DNA of 64,000 nucleotides from Roseiarcus sp963781895 (GCA_963781895.1 CAWAIM010000055.1:5454-69453), one strand, 5' to 3'. Shown: positions 44,408-53,210, counted from the stretch's first letter. The notes: generated from the letters alone by a model not told the origin. Made by a program: numbers and translations.

Positions 44408-45883
44408 ATGGTCGCACATATCGTCAAGGTTGAACCGTTCGATCTCGTCGTCTTCGGCGGCACCGGCGACCTGGCTTATCGCAAGCTCTATCCCGCGCTG
44501 TTTCATCGCGAGAGAAGTGAACAATTCTCTGAACCGACACGAATCATTGGCGTCTCGCGTCGTCATCTCGATCGTGACGAGTTTCGCGCGAGCGTCAAGG
44601 ATGCGCTGGTCAAGTTCAACGTCATTGACAACGAAGCTGGTGCAGTTGTGGATCGCTTCCTGTCACGAATTGATCATATCGCGGCGGACGCCGTGAGCGA
44701 TTCCGGCTGGGACCATCTGAAGTCCATGCTCGGTCCAGACGATCGCATTCGCGCCTATTATCTCGCGACGAGCCCCGACCTCTTCGCCCCGCTGGCCAAG
44801 CGCCTCGGCAGCGAGGACCTGACCACTCCCCGCTCGCGCATCATTGTGGAGAAACCCATCGGACGGGATGGCGCGAGCGCGGCGGCGGTCAACGACGCGA
44901 TCGGCGCTGTGTTCCTCGAACGCAACATATTCCGAATCGATCACTATCTCGGCAAGGAATCGGTTCAGAACTTGATGGCTTTACGTTTCGCCAACACTCT
45001 GCTCGAGCCGTTGTGGAACAACGCGCACATTGACCATGTGCAGATCACCGTCGCCGAGACGCTCGGCGTTGAAGGTCGTGGCGACTATTTCGACGCTTCC
45101 GGGGCCATCCGCGATATGGTGCAAAACCACATGATGCAGCTTCTCTGCCTCGTGGCGATGGAGCCGCCGAATTCGCTCGACGCGGACTCCCTGCGCGACG
45201 AGAAGCTAAAAGTGCTCAAGGCGTTACAGCCGATCGACGGCTCCAACGCGTCGAGTCTCACTGTGCGTGGTCAATATCGCGCCGGATTCGCGGATGGCGG
45301 CCCGGTCCCCAGCTACTTGCATGACATCGGCAAAGAGCAAAGCGACACCGAAACCTTCGTCGCTCTCAAACTCGGTCTCGCCAATTGGCGCTGGGCCGGC
45401 GTGCCTTATTATCTTCGCACCGGCAAGCGGCTGCCGCAGCGATTTTCAGAGATTGTCGTCGCATTCCGCCGCCTGCCTCATGTCATTTTCGACGCGTACT
45501 CTGACGGCATTCCCGCCAATCGCCTGGTGATCCGCGTTCAGCCGGACGAAGGGATCAAGCTGTGGATGATGGTCAAGGAGCCGGGCCCAGGCGCCATGCG
45601 CCTGCAACACGTGCCGCTCGACATGAGCTTCGCCAAGGCGTTCGGCATGGAGCCGGCGGATGCCTATGAGCGCCTGCTGATGGACGCCCTGCGCGGCAAC
45701 GCGGCGCTCTTCATGCGACGCGACGAGGTTGAAGCGGCCTGGAGATTCATCGACCCGGTCCGCGAGGCCTGGATCGAATCGCATGAGTCGCCGCGTCCCT
45801 ATGCCGCTGGAACCTGGGGACCGAACGCATCGGTCGCGTTGATCGAGCGCGACGGACGGACTTGGAATGAGGAATACGAGTGA
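44408..45883 (+). CDS. zwf: Glucose-6-phosphate 1-dehydrogenase
   Basis: 491 residues from the ATG at 44408 (MVAHIVKVEPFD). DLVVFGGTGDLAYRKLYPAL is the dinucleotide-binding loop, RIIVEKPIGRDGASAA the conserved lysine motif, and FRIDHYLGKESVQNLMALRF the active site with the RIDHYLGKE signature. It oxidises glucose-6-phosphate to 6-phosphogluconolactone with NADP. The pgl gene follows immediately. The edd gene, often third in such clusters, is absent. Confidence 0.96.
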   Translation: MVAHIVKVEPFDLVVFGGTGDLAYRKLYPALFHRERSEQFSEPTRIIGVSRRHLDRDEFRASVKDALVKFNVIDNEAGAVVDRFLSRIDHIAADAVSDSGWDHLKSMLGPDDRIRAYYLATSPDLFAPLAKRLGSEDLTTPRSRIIVEKPIGRDGASAAAVNDAIGAVFLERNIFRIDHYLGKESVQNLMALRFANTLLEPLWNNAHIDHVQITVAETLGVEGRGDYFDASGAIRDMVQNHMMQLLCLVAMEPPNSLDADSLRDEKLKVLKALQPIDGSNASSLTVRGQYRAGFADGGPVPSYLHDIGKEQSDTETFVALKLGLANWRWAGVPYYLRTGKRLPQRFSEIVVAFRRLPHVIFDAYSDGIPANRLVIRVQPDEGIKLWMMVKEPGPGAMRLQHVPLDMSFAKAFGMEPADAYERLLMDALRGNAALFMRRDEVEAAWRFIDPVREAWIESHESPRPYAAGTWGPNASVALIERDGRTWNEEYE

Positions 45884-46611
45884 TGACGATCGAGGTTGCC
45901 GCGAAGGCCGAGTTTCTGCGCCGCGAATTTGCCGACGGCGAGACGCTGGCGGCCGCCTTGGCGGATTGGACGGCCGAGCGTCTGCGGGCCGCGATCGCGG
46001 CTCGAAGCGCGGCGCTGCTGGTTGTGTCCGGCGGCAAGTCGCCGCAGCGATACTTCGAACGTCTGTCGAATATGACGCTCGACTGGACGCGCGTCGCAAT
46101 CACCCTTGCCGACGAGCGGCGCGTAGCTGACGATGACCCGCGCTCCAACGCCCGCCTGGTCCGCGAGACCCTGCTGCGCAACCGCGCCGCGGCCGCGAAT
46201 TTCTCGCCGCTCGCGGACTCGCGTCTGGACGAAGGCCAGGAGATTGCCGCCGCAAGCGCGCGGATCGCCAATTTGCCGCTGCCCGCCGATGTCGTCATCC
46301 TGGGCATGGGCGACGACGGCCATACCGCCTCTTGGTTCCCCGGCGCCCAAGGGCTCGCCGAAGCGATGGATTCCGCCGCGCGACAGCTTGTCGCGCCAAT
46401 TTTCGCCGCCGCCGCCGGCGAGCCGCGGCTCACGCTGACCGGCCGCGTGATCCTGCGAGCCAAGGCGATCGCCCTCCTGATCGAGGGCGAAGCCAAGCTC
46501 AGAACGCTCGCGGCCGCCCTGGAGCCAGGGCCTGAGGCGGACATGCCGATCCGCGCCGTTCTTCGCCGCGCGGCCGATCGGTTGACGGTGTTCAGCGCGA
46601 ACCGCGCTTGA
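45883..46611 (+). CDS. pgl: 6-phosphogluconolactonase
   Basis: 242 residues from the ATG at 45883; a GTG one codon earlier is also possible. ALLVVSGGKSPQRYFERLS binds the phosphate, WTRVAITLADERRVADDDPR and ADVVILGMGDDGHTASWFPG are family motifs. It hydrolyses the lactone made by Zwf. The ATG shares its first base with the zwf stop (TGATG), so the genes are translationally coupled. Confidence 0.95.
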   Translation: MTIEVAAKAEFLRREFADGETLAAALADWTAERLRAAIAARSAALLVVSGGKSPQRYFERLSNMTLDWTRVAITLADERRVADDDPRSNARLVRETLLRNRAAAANFSPLADSRLDEGQEIAAASARIANLPLPADVVILGMGDDGHTASWFPGAQGLAEAMDSAARQLVAPIFAAAAGEPRLTLTGRVILRAKAIALLIEGEAKLRTLAAALEPGPEADMPIRAVLRRAADRLTVFSANRA

Positions 46612-46662
46612 CGCAGGTCCCCGGCGCCGGCGGTTCCGTCGGTCTTCACGCCCCGCTGGGGC

Positions 46663-47889
46663 TCACGCCTTCACGAACGGACAACCACCCTTGTCCAGAG
46701 GACGAAACGCGTCCTCCGGTTTGATGGTCGCGACAAGCTGGAAATAATCCCAATCGTACTTCGACTCGGCGCTGGTCTTGGCCTTGTAAAGATACATCGG
46801 GTGGAGCTCGCGCCCGTCGACGCGGATGATCCCCTTGCCGAACAGCGGATCGTCGGTGGGGATCGCCTTCATGGCGTCGACGAGTTTGACCCCGTCATCG
46901 GCGCTCTTGATCTGAGCCATCGCTTTCATCAGATGCTCGGTCGCCGCATACATGCCGGCGTGCATGTCGTTGGGCATCATCTTCTTGGGATGAGCCGCCT
47001 GGAAGCGTTTGGCGAAGGCGCGCGTTCCCTCGTTCGCGTCCCAATAGAAGCCGGTGCAGATCATCGCGCCGTCGACGATGTCGAGACCGAGCGAAGGGAT
47101 GTTGGTGACGTTGAGCGTGAGGCCGGCGAGGCGCTGCTTGGCGCCGAGGCCGAACTCATGCGCCTGTTTGAAGCAGGTGCTGGTGTCGCCGCCCGCGTTG
47201 GCGAAAGCCACGACGTCGGCGCCCGAATTCTGCGCCTGCAGGATGAACGACGAGAAGTCGGGGGTGTTGATGGGATGGCGCACCGAGCCGACGACCTTGC
47301 CGCCCGCGGCTTCGACCGCCGCGGCGCAATTGGCCTCGATGTCCTTGCCGAAGGCGTAGTCGGCGGTGATGAAGAACCAGGACTTGCCGCCGGCTTCGGT
47401 CAGCGCCTTGCCGAGGCCCGCGCCCCAGGCGTAGGTGTCGTAGGTCCAGTGGACGAAATTGCGCGAGCATTTCGGGCCGGTCAGGACCGAGGAGCCGGCC
47501 CCCGAGCCGATCACCGCCTTGTTCTTCTCGTTGGCGACGGCGAGAACCGCGAGCGCCACGGCGGAATTGGGCAGATCCATGATCACGTCGACATTCTCGG
47601 TGTCGAACCACCGGCGCGCGATCGCCGAGCCCACGTCGGGCTTGTTCTGATGATCGGCCGAGACGATCACGACCGGCACGCCGAGCTTGGCCGAAAAATC
47701 ATCGACCGCGAGCTGCGCCGCCACCACCGAGCCGACGCCCTGAAAGTCGGCATAAACGCTCGACATGTCGTTCATGATTCCGATCTTGAGCGGCCGCGCG
47801 GCCTGCGCTCGGGCGAGGCGCGGCGCGAGGGCGAACGCGGCCCCCGCGAGCAGAAATTGCCGCCAATTCGCTGCGATCGCCGTCTCCAT
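46663..47889 (-). CDS. ABC transporter substrate-binding protein, Leu/Ile/Val type
   Basis: 408 residues. It has a secretion signal (RQFLLAGAAFALAPRLARA) and begins the mature part PLKIGIMNDMSSVYADFQGV. AAQLAVDDFSAKLGVPVVIV and KSWFFITADYAFGKDIEANC are the periplasmic-binding-protein type I fold of the branched-chain amino acid/amide group. Ligand unknown; relatives bind amides, aromatic acids or urea. No permease or ATPase lies next to it. Start at 47889 fits the signal peptide. Confidence 0.88.
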   Translation of the reverse strand: METAIAANWRQFLLAGAAFALAPRLARAQAARPLKIGIMNDMSSVYADFQGVGSVVAAQLAVDDFSAKLGVPVVIVSADHQNKPDVGSAIARRWFDTENVDVIMDLPNSAVALAVLAVANEKNKAVIGSGAGSSVLTGPKCSRNFVHWTYDTYAWGAGLGKALTEAGGKSWFFITADYAFGKDIEANCAAAVEAAGGKVVGSVRHPINTPDFSSFILQAQNSGADVVAFANAGGDTSTCFKQAHEFGLGAKQRLAGLTLNVTNIPSLGLDIVDGAMICTGFYWDANEGTRAFAKRFQAAHPKKMMPNDMHAGMYAATEHLMKAMAQIKSADDGVKLVDAMKAIPTDDPLFGKGIIRVDGRELHPMYLYKAKTSAESKYDWDYFQLVATIKPEDAFRPLDKGGCPFVKA

Positions 47890-48785
47890 GCGCTCCTCCC
47901 GATCGGCGATCCTTGCATTTTGGCCGCGCATCGCGCCGGCCGGAACGTCGCCGCCTGTCATGACGTTTGTGGCGGAAGATCGGAGGTTAGGCAATCCCCG
48001 TCCAGGGAACGCGATCCTCGCGCGGCGCCGGACCGATCGGCGGCGCGAATCCGCGTGGCGCCGGCACGACACGGAAGTGGCGCCGGAACGACATTGATGT
48101 GAACTTAGCGGAATAGACGCCCATCGCCGTTTTGAGCGTTTTCAAGGGCTTAGGCCTGATGCGCGAGACCGGGCGCGGGCTTCGATCGTTTTCCCGCCGT
48201 CGCGGCGCCGCGAGGTTCGCTGTCCGCGAGCCCCTGGCCGATCGGGCCGCGTCCCCCTGATCGCCAACTCGAGCGGGTATTTTTTTGAACGCGCGAGCGA
48301 TTTCAATGCGTTAGCCGTCACTTTCCGCAACCGCGCGCGGATTCCCGAGAAGCGAAAGGGCGAGAACGCTGGCGCGCGACGCCGCCCCTCTTCGCCAGCC
48401 GATGAGCGTGTCACGAGCGCGATGCGGGGCGAGAGCCTGGCGTCTCCATCGCCGCAACGAAGGCGACCAACAACGCCAGTCTAACAGACCTTTCTATTTT
48501 CAGAAAGCATTTTCTTTTTTTGAAGATAAACAAATGGCATTTGTTTTTAATTGCGGCACGGCGCCGCAGATCCGAAAGACATTTGGAGAGCGCGCCGCAT
48601 TGAAAAACGGGCTCACGGCGGACGGGGATCCATGATCGAGCTGCGCCGAAAATGCGAATTGGGCGGAGCGTCGCCGCAACTCGGCTTCATTCGCCTTCGC
48701 TGGTCATGGAGACGGACCAACCCAGCCAGCGCCGCAGGCGCGCGCGGAATCCGTCAAACCGGGCCGCCGACGGTCGATCTTGCGC
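47890..48785. other. Intergenic region with the second repeat and an A/T-rich stretch
   Basis: About 900 bp between the binding-protein gene and the true end of the Nramp-like gene. It contains the 74-bp repeat at 48078-48151. Before it are two direct copies of TGGCGCCGG(C/A)ACGAC (from about 48056). An A/T-rich stretch follows at about 48485-48550. No convincing gene seen. Confidence 0.5.
48078..48151 (-). repeat. 74-bp inverted-repeat copy 2, probable insertion-sequence end
   Basis: Reverse complement of the repeat at 34476-34549, 70 of 74 positions identical by my count. The iterated TGGCGCCGG-type motifs lie on the inner (lower-coordinate) side, mirroring copy 1. With copy 1 it brackets the block from ptrB to the Leu/Ile/Val-type binding protein. 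Confidence 0.65.
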
Positions 48786-50085
48786 TCAGGCGCCCCAGGT
48801 CGCGAACATGCCGACGGCGGCCGCCGCCATCACCGCCGTCGCCAGCCAGCCCAGGGCGGCCAGCCGCCGCGTCAGCGTGAACTGGCCCATCACCTTCCGG
48901 CGTGAGCCCATCAGCATGATCATGCACCATGATCGGGACCGCCGCCACCCCGTTGATCACCGCGCTCCAGAACAGCGCCCTGATCGGGTCGATCGGGGTG
49001 AAATTGAGCATCGCGCCCACCAAGGTCGCCGCCGTGATGGCCCCATAGAAGGCGCGCGCGCGGCCGGGACGTCGGCCCAGCCCGACCGGCCATTGCAGCG
49101 CCTCGCCCACGGCATAAGCGGCGCTGCCGGCCAGCACCGGCACAGCCAGCAGCCCGGTTCCGATGATTCCCAGCGCGAAAACGGTAAAGGCGAAGCGCCC
49201 GGCGATCGGACGCAGCGCCTCGGCCGCCTGGGACGAGGTCTGGATGTCGGTGACGCCGTGCGCGTGCAGCGTCGCCGCGGTCGTCAGCATGATGAACAGC
49301 GCAATGATGTTGGAGGCGCCCATGCCGACCAGAGTGTCGAGCCGCATGCGCGCCATCTGGCGCGGCGCCTGGTCAGGCGCCTGGATCAGCGCCTCGGCCT
49401 CGGGATCTTCTTTCTCGTCCTCCACCTCCTCGCCGGCCTGCCAGAAAAACAGGTAGGGGCTGATCGTGGTGCCGAACACGGCGACGACCACGGTCAGATA
49501 CTCGCCCGACAGGCTGATTTCCGGCAGCGCCAGGTTGCGCGCCACGGTCAGCCACGGCACGCCGACAACGAACACGGTCGCCACATAGGCGAACAGCGAG
49601 AGGGTCAGCCATCGCAGCGCCGAGGCGTAGCGCGAATAGCGTATGAACACTTCGGCCAGAACGGAAACGACCGCGAATCCGGCGATATAGAACACCATGG
49701 GACCGGCGATCAGCAGATGCAGGGCCGCGGCCATGGCGCCGAGATCGGCGCCGAGGTTGATCGTATTGGCGACCACCAGCAGACCGACCAGCAGGTACAG
49801 CAGCGGCGCCGGATAATGGCGGCGCATGTTTCCGGCCAGGCCCAGTCCGGTCACCCGGCCGATTTGCGCGCTGATCAGCTGGATCGCGCACATCAGCGGA
49901 TAGGTGAACAGCAGCGTCCACCCCATGTTGTAGCCGAACTGCGCCCCGGCCTGGGAATAGGTGGCGATGCCGCTAGGGTCGTCGTCCGAAGCGCCCGCGA
50001 TCAGGCCCGGCCCCATGACGTCGCGCAGCTTCGGCCGCTCCGGCTGCTTGATCCCCTCTCGAAACCGCGTAATGGACACGTCCAT
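48786..50085 (-). CDS. Nramp-family metal transporter with atypical motifs and a C-terminal frameshift
   Basis: About 430 residues with 11 or so helices. MGPGLIAGASDDDPSGIATY is the TM1 region; where canonical Nramp has DPGN, this has DPSG. In TM6, VAVFGTTISPYLFFWQAGEE lacks the usual MPH. QLISAQIGRVTGLGLAGNMR and the remaining helices fit the family. The last 45 residues are split: IMVHDHADGL is out of frame, and one extra base near 48930 hides the natural end (LTRRLAALGWLATAVMAAAA, stop 48786). Substrate may differ from manganese/iron. Confidence 0.82.
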
Positions 50086-50153
50086 GGGCGAATGCTCCGG
50101 TCGCCGGCTCGCGGCAAGCGCGAGATCCTCAATTGGACCCTCGGCGGCGCGCG

Positions 50154-50951
50154 TCAGAACCCGTAGGTCGGGGTCGATGACACGTAGCCATAGAAGTTGC
50201 GATAGAAGCCGCCAAGCGGATAGGCGCCGGTGCGCGGGATGTCGAGCTTACCGCCCCAACTGTAGACGCCGAAATTGATCATGTCCCTCTGCACGATCAT
50301 GCGCTTGGTCAGCACGACCCAATGGTTGGGCGTCACGGAGCGGTGGGCGAATTTGAGCGGGTCCAGCATCTGCATGTTGATGAACAGGCAGACGCGGCGG
50401 TCGGAGTCGAAGTCGCGCGCGCATGCGTTGACCTCGTCGCGCCCCTTGACGAAGAACGAATTGGTGTTGTTGCGCACTCCGCGCCAACCGAGCTTCTCGA
50501 ACCACGCCGCGAGGCTATGCGGCATGGTGATGCCGGCGGCGGTGTCGTCGGCGGAGGAATAGTCGAGCAGCGTGTTCTCCGAATCGCGCAGGCTCGCCAT
50601 CGCGATCCAGTCGACGGGATGGATCTTCGCCGCCGGCGGCTGATAGGCGCGGCAGCCGGAACTCGGCTTGACATGCAGCTTGCCGAGGCGCCCCTCGCCC
50701 GTCTTGTAGAGGTCGATCACATATTGGGCGTAGACCTCGGGATGCTCCTCGAGCACGCAATAGAGAAACGCCGCCGGGCCGCACAGGCTCGCGGCCGACT
50801 GATTCTGTTTCGACGGATCGGCGATGCGGACCCTGAGGCCGTCGACCACGTCGCTGCGCGCGATCCGCGCAAAGCCCTTCTCGTGCCCGCCCGGCGCGAA
50901 CGCGTCGACCAGCGAAAGCGCGTAGGCGATGCGAAACTGTTCGGCGGGCAT
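50154..50951 (-). CDS. Putative papain-like cysteine peptidase domain protein
   Basis: 265 residues, family not firmly recognised. NQSAASLCGPAAFLYC (Q51, C57) has the Q-x5-C-G-P pattern of papain/C39-type cysteine peptidases. TPNHWVVLTKR (H210) and FGVYSWGGKL are in the right order for the catalytic His and the following strand. No signal peptide. YVIDLYKTGEGRLGKLHVKP lies between. Such domains occur in bacterial effectors and toxin-like proteins; this is inference. It lies downstream of an orphan VapB-type gene on the same strand. Confidence 0.6.
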   Translation of the reverse strand: MPAEQFRIAYALSLVDAFAPGGHEKGFARIARSDVVDGLRVRIADPSKQNQSAASLCGPAAFLYCVLEEHPEVYAQYVIDLYKTGEGRLGKLHVKPSSGCRAYQPPAAKIHPVDWIAMASLRDSENTLLDYSSADDTAAGITMPHSLAAWFEKLGWRGVRNNTNSFFVKGRDEVNACARDFDSDRRVCLFINMQMLDPLKFAHRSVTPNHWVVLTKRMIVQRDMINFGVYSWGGKLDIPRTGAYPLGGFYRNFYGYVSSTPTYGF

Positions 50952-50987
50952 GACGACCTCCCGGGTAAATCAAAGCGCGTCGAGCTT

Positions 50988-51191
50988 TTAGCCCGGCGTT
51001 TGTTCGCGCGGCGGCAAATCGACGCCCGGCGCGTCGAAGAAATCATCCCAGACCGCATTGGCGGGCGCGACGCCGCGCCGTTCGCCTTCGCGAACAATGG
51101 TCGCGTCCCTGACCCCCTCCGGAAAGGCCATGTCCTTTGGCGGCCGCACGGCCTGGGAACGATTGGATCGGAACAGCCTCGCGCGGATCAT
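50988..51191 (-). CDS. Orphan VapB-type (AbrB-fold) antitoxin
   Basis: 67 residues from the ATG at 51191. RARLFRSNRSQAVRPPKDMA is the VapB/AbrB swapped-hairpin DNA-binding domain (SQAVRxPK), and VWDDFFDAPGVDLPP is the short toxin-binding tail with the usual W-D-D-F-F. No PIN-domain vapC follows; the next gene on the strand is the cysteine-peptidase-like one. It may be a remnant or act in trans. Confidence 0.75.
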   Translation of the reverse strand: MIRARLFRSNRSQAVRPPKDMAFPEGVRDATIVREGERRGVAPANAVWDDFFDAPGVDLPPREQTPG

Positions 51192-51265
51192 CGCGTGTCT
51201 CCCCGTCCGTTGTCTTGACCGCGCAGTGCGGGATATTTCAAGGGAATATATCAGAGGCCGCAACA

Positions 51266-51614
51266 ATGACGACTGAACACGACGTCTTCCTCGCGCCCCC
51301 CGACGGCTTTGCGTTCGAGCCGTTCAATCCCGGGCGAGGTGCTGCAGGACGAGTTGGCCGCACGCGGCCTGACCGCGCACGCGCTCGCGTTGAAGCTGCG
51401 GGTTCCCGCCAACCGCCTGACGGAAATCCTCAACGGCAAGCGCGGAATTTCGCCCGACACGGCCCTGCGCCTCAGCCGTTTCCTCGGCCCCAGCGCCGCG
51501 TTCTGGCTCAACTTGCAGAGCCAGTACGATCTGGCGCGGGCCGAGAGGCGGTTCGGGGCGAAAATCGGGGCCGAGGTGGAGTCGGCGGCGCAGGCGTCGC
51601 CCGACAGGAGTTGA
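51266..51614 (+). CDS. higA: Orphan HigA-family antitoxin, N-terminal frameshift
   Basis: The main frame reads IPGEVLQDELAARGLTAHAL, then LRVPANRLTEILNGKRGISP and DTALRLSRFLGPSAAFWLNL, the XRE-type HigA helix-turn-helix. The expected start, ATG at 51266, gives MTTEHDVFLAPPDGFAFEPF in another frame, and a small deletion in the NP-x-HPGE region would explain the shift. A TTG at 51309 is an alternative. No HigB toxin gene lies upstream. HigA normally represses its operon and binds HigB. Confidence 0.75.
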
Positions 51615-51631
51615 GACGGCCAACACGAATT

Positions 51632-52104
51632 CCCGCCCCCCTTGTGGGGGCGGGCTAGGGTGGGGGGTCGCGCCATGCAGAAATCGTTGACGCCTCTTGC
51701 ACGCTCCCTCAGGCGCAGCGCAACCCGCGCCGAGCGCCGCCTCTGGCACGGGCTTCGGCGCGCGCAGGCGGCAGGGTTTCGCTTTCGGCGCCAAGTCGTC
51801 CTCGCCGGCTTCATCGTCGACTTCGCGTGTTACGACGCCCGCCTGATCGTCGAAGTCGACGGCGCGACGCATTCGACGGACGAAGAGATCGCCCGCGACG
51901 CAAGCCGCTCGGCCGCGCTTGGCGCTCAAGGTTTCGCGATTGTGCGCTTCACCAACGAGGAGGTGTTTCGCAATCTCGACGGCGTGCTGGAGACGGTCCG
52001 GGCCAGGCTGATGGAAATGCGGCCGAGGATCGAGGAATCCGCTGGCTCGTGAACGAGGGTCCGCGCGACCCCCCACCCCGGCCCGCCCCGACAAGGGGGG
52101 CAGG
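51632..52104 (+). mobile_element. Intact DUF559 unit between 42-bp inverted repeats
   Basis: The left end (51632-51673) begins CCCGCCCCCCTTGTGGGGGC and ends GTCGCGC. The right end (52063-52104) is its reverse complement with three mismatches by my count. Each repeat contains an internal G/C hairpin (CCCGCCCCC..GGGGGCGGG). The gene starts two bases after the left repeat and ends ten bases before the right one, leaving almost no other sequence. This compact repeat-gene-repeat layout recurs in degraded form elsewhere in the window. Confidence 0.75.
51675..52052 (+). CDS. DUF559 endonuclease-domain protein
   Basis: 125 residues. ARSLRRSATRAERRLWHGLR is the family N-terminus, FRFRRQVVLAGFIVDFACYD and ARLIVEVDGATHST carry the predicted catalytic acidic residues (D49, E60, D62), and GFAIVRFTNEEVFRNLDGVL closes the domain. 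DUF559 is related to Vsr/restriction-endonuclease-like nucleases; activity is not established. It lies within an inverted-repeat unit and was probably mobile. Confidence 0.9.
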   Translation: MQKSLTPLARSLRRSATRAERRLWHGLRRAQAAGFRFRRQVVLAGFIVDFACYDARLIVEVDGATHSTDEEIARDASRSAALGAQGFAIVRFTNEEVFRNLDGVLETVRARLMEMRPRIEESAGS

Positions 52105-52128
52105 AGAAGTCAGGATCTCCTCCGCCCC

Positions 52129-52378
52129 CTACTCCGCCGCCGTCCGCCGCCCCTTCGCGCCCTTCCGCGCCAGCACCGGCTTGAGGTAGGCGCCGGTGTG
52201 GCTCTTGGGGTTGCGGGCGATCTGCTCGGGCGTTCCCTGCGCCACCACCTCGCCGCCGCCGTCGCCGCCCTCCGGCCCCATGTCGACGATCCAGTCGGCG
52301 GTCTTCACCACGTCCAGATTGTGCCCTGGTCGACCAGCTCGTGCAGCACGTCCAAGAGCTGCGCGACGTCGTGGAACC
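52129..52378 (-). pseudogene. Duplicated 3' end of uvrA
   Basis: The minus strand reads MVKTADWIVDMGPEGGDGGG to YLKPVLARKGAKGRRTAAE with stop at 52129, nearly identical to the UvrA C-terminus at 53246-53440. The match continues on to about 52378 with a 22-bp deletion relative to the real gene. The region 3' of the stop also matches (GGAGAAG(T/C)CAGG). It is a partial, non-functional copy about 1.1 kb from uvrA, with the toxin-antitoxin pair in between. Confidence 0.9.
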
Positions 52379-52454
52379 GCCTCGCCGCCCCAATCCGAGC
52401 CGCATCGTCGGCGGGCCGGCCGGGCGTGCGCTCAAGGGAGTGAATTTGCGGGGT

Positions 52455-52497
52455 TTGACAGCAAATCTCGCTGGCGTCCTATACGGCAATGCCGTAT
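52455..52497 (+). promoter_or_regulatory. BrnT promoter with overlapping operator
   Basis: TTGACA at 52455-52460, an 18-19 bp spacer and TATACG at 52480-52485 resemble a sigma-70 promoter. ATACGGC-AAT-GCCGTAT at 52481-52497 is a perfect 7-bp inverted repeat overlapping the -10, ten bases before the BrnT start. Binding there by the antitoxin would block transcription. Confidence 0.6.
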
Positions 52498-52506
52498 ATC
52501 TCATCC

Positions 52507-52782
52507 ATGCAGATCGAGTTCGACGCCGGCAAGGATGCGGCCAATCTCGGAAAGCACGGCGTCTCGCTCGCATTCGGAGCCGATGTCCTCGCCGATGCCC
52601 ATCGGCTTGACCTCCTGGATGTTCGGTTTGGTTATGCCGAAGACCGCTTCATTTGCTACGGGTCTGTCGAAAATCGGATCTGGGTTTGCGTGTTCACCAT
52701 GCGCGGTGAAATGCGCCGTATCATCAGCGTGAGGAAAGCCAATGACCGTGAAACGCGACGATATCATGAGACCCCGCGATGA
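52507..52782 (+). CDS. brnT: BrnT-family toxin
   Basis: 91 residues. MQIEFDAGKDAANLGKHGVS is the BrnT start, RFGYAEDRFICYGSVENRIW the core sheet, and RIISVRKANDRETRRYHE the conserved basic end. BrnT is a small ribonuclease-fold toxin that stops translation. Its antitoxin gene overlaps the 3' end, and an operator-like palindrome precedes it. A start at 52489 is possible, but would place the palindrome inside the coding region. Confidence 0.88.
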   Translation: MQIEFDAGKDAANLGKHGVSLAFGADVLADAHRLDLLDVRFGYAEDRFICYGSVENRIWVCVFTMRGEMRRIISVRKANDRETRRYHETPR

Positions 52783-53032
52783 AGCGGATGCCGACGCGCC
52801 GCTGACCGACGAGGAATTCGACCGGGGATACGGGGCCATGCTGGCGCGCCGGGCGCGCGCGGCCGCCGGCTTGTCGCAGGCCGCCTTCGCCGCGCAATAT
52901 GGCATTCCAGCCGCGTCGTTGCGCGATTGGGAACAGGGCCGTCGGGCGCCGGACGCCGCGACGCAGAGCTACCTGCGGGTCATCGCCCGCATGCCGGAAG
53001 CCGTCGCCAAGGCGCTGCACGACGCGGCCTGA
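52766..53032 (+). CDS. Antitoxin with XRE-type helix-turn-helix, partner of BrnT
   Basis: 88 residues from the ATG at 52766, or 96 from the ATG at 52742. DADAPLTDEEFDRGYGAML is followed by LSQAAFAAQYGIPAASLRDW and EQGRRAPDAATQSYLRVIA, a clear XRE helix-turn-helix. Typical BrnA antitoxins are ribbon-helix-helix proteins, so this pairing is a variant. It overlaps the toxin gene and probably represses the palindrome at 52481-52497 together with BrnT. Confidence 0.82.
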   Translation: MRPRDEADADAPLTDEEFDRGYGAMLARRARAAAGLSQAAFAAQYGIPAASLRDWEQGRRAPDAATQSYLRVIARMPEAVAKALHDAA

Positions 53033-53210
53033 GCCTTGGACCGCCCGCCGCGGTCGCCGCTGAAGCGCGGGCCATGACCCGGGGCGGGCGCGACCGCGAA
53101 TCGGTTGCGGGACGAAGGCGACTGGCGCCAGCAGATACATGGACGCCCGACGACCCAGCGAGACGGCTTGCGGCGTTGCCGGTTCCGGCTGAGATCGCGA
53201 CAGACGTATT

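Noticed and set aside
51632..51673. Simple rho-independent terminator
   Set aside because: The G/C hairpin lacks a following T-run and is matched by an inverted copy on the other side of the gene, so a terminal repeat is the better reading, although termination cannot be excluded.
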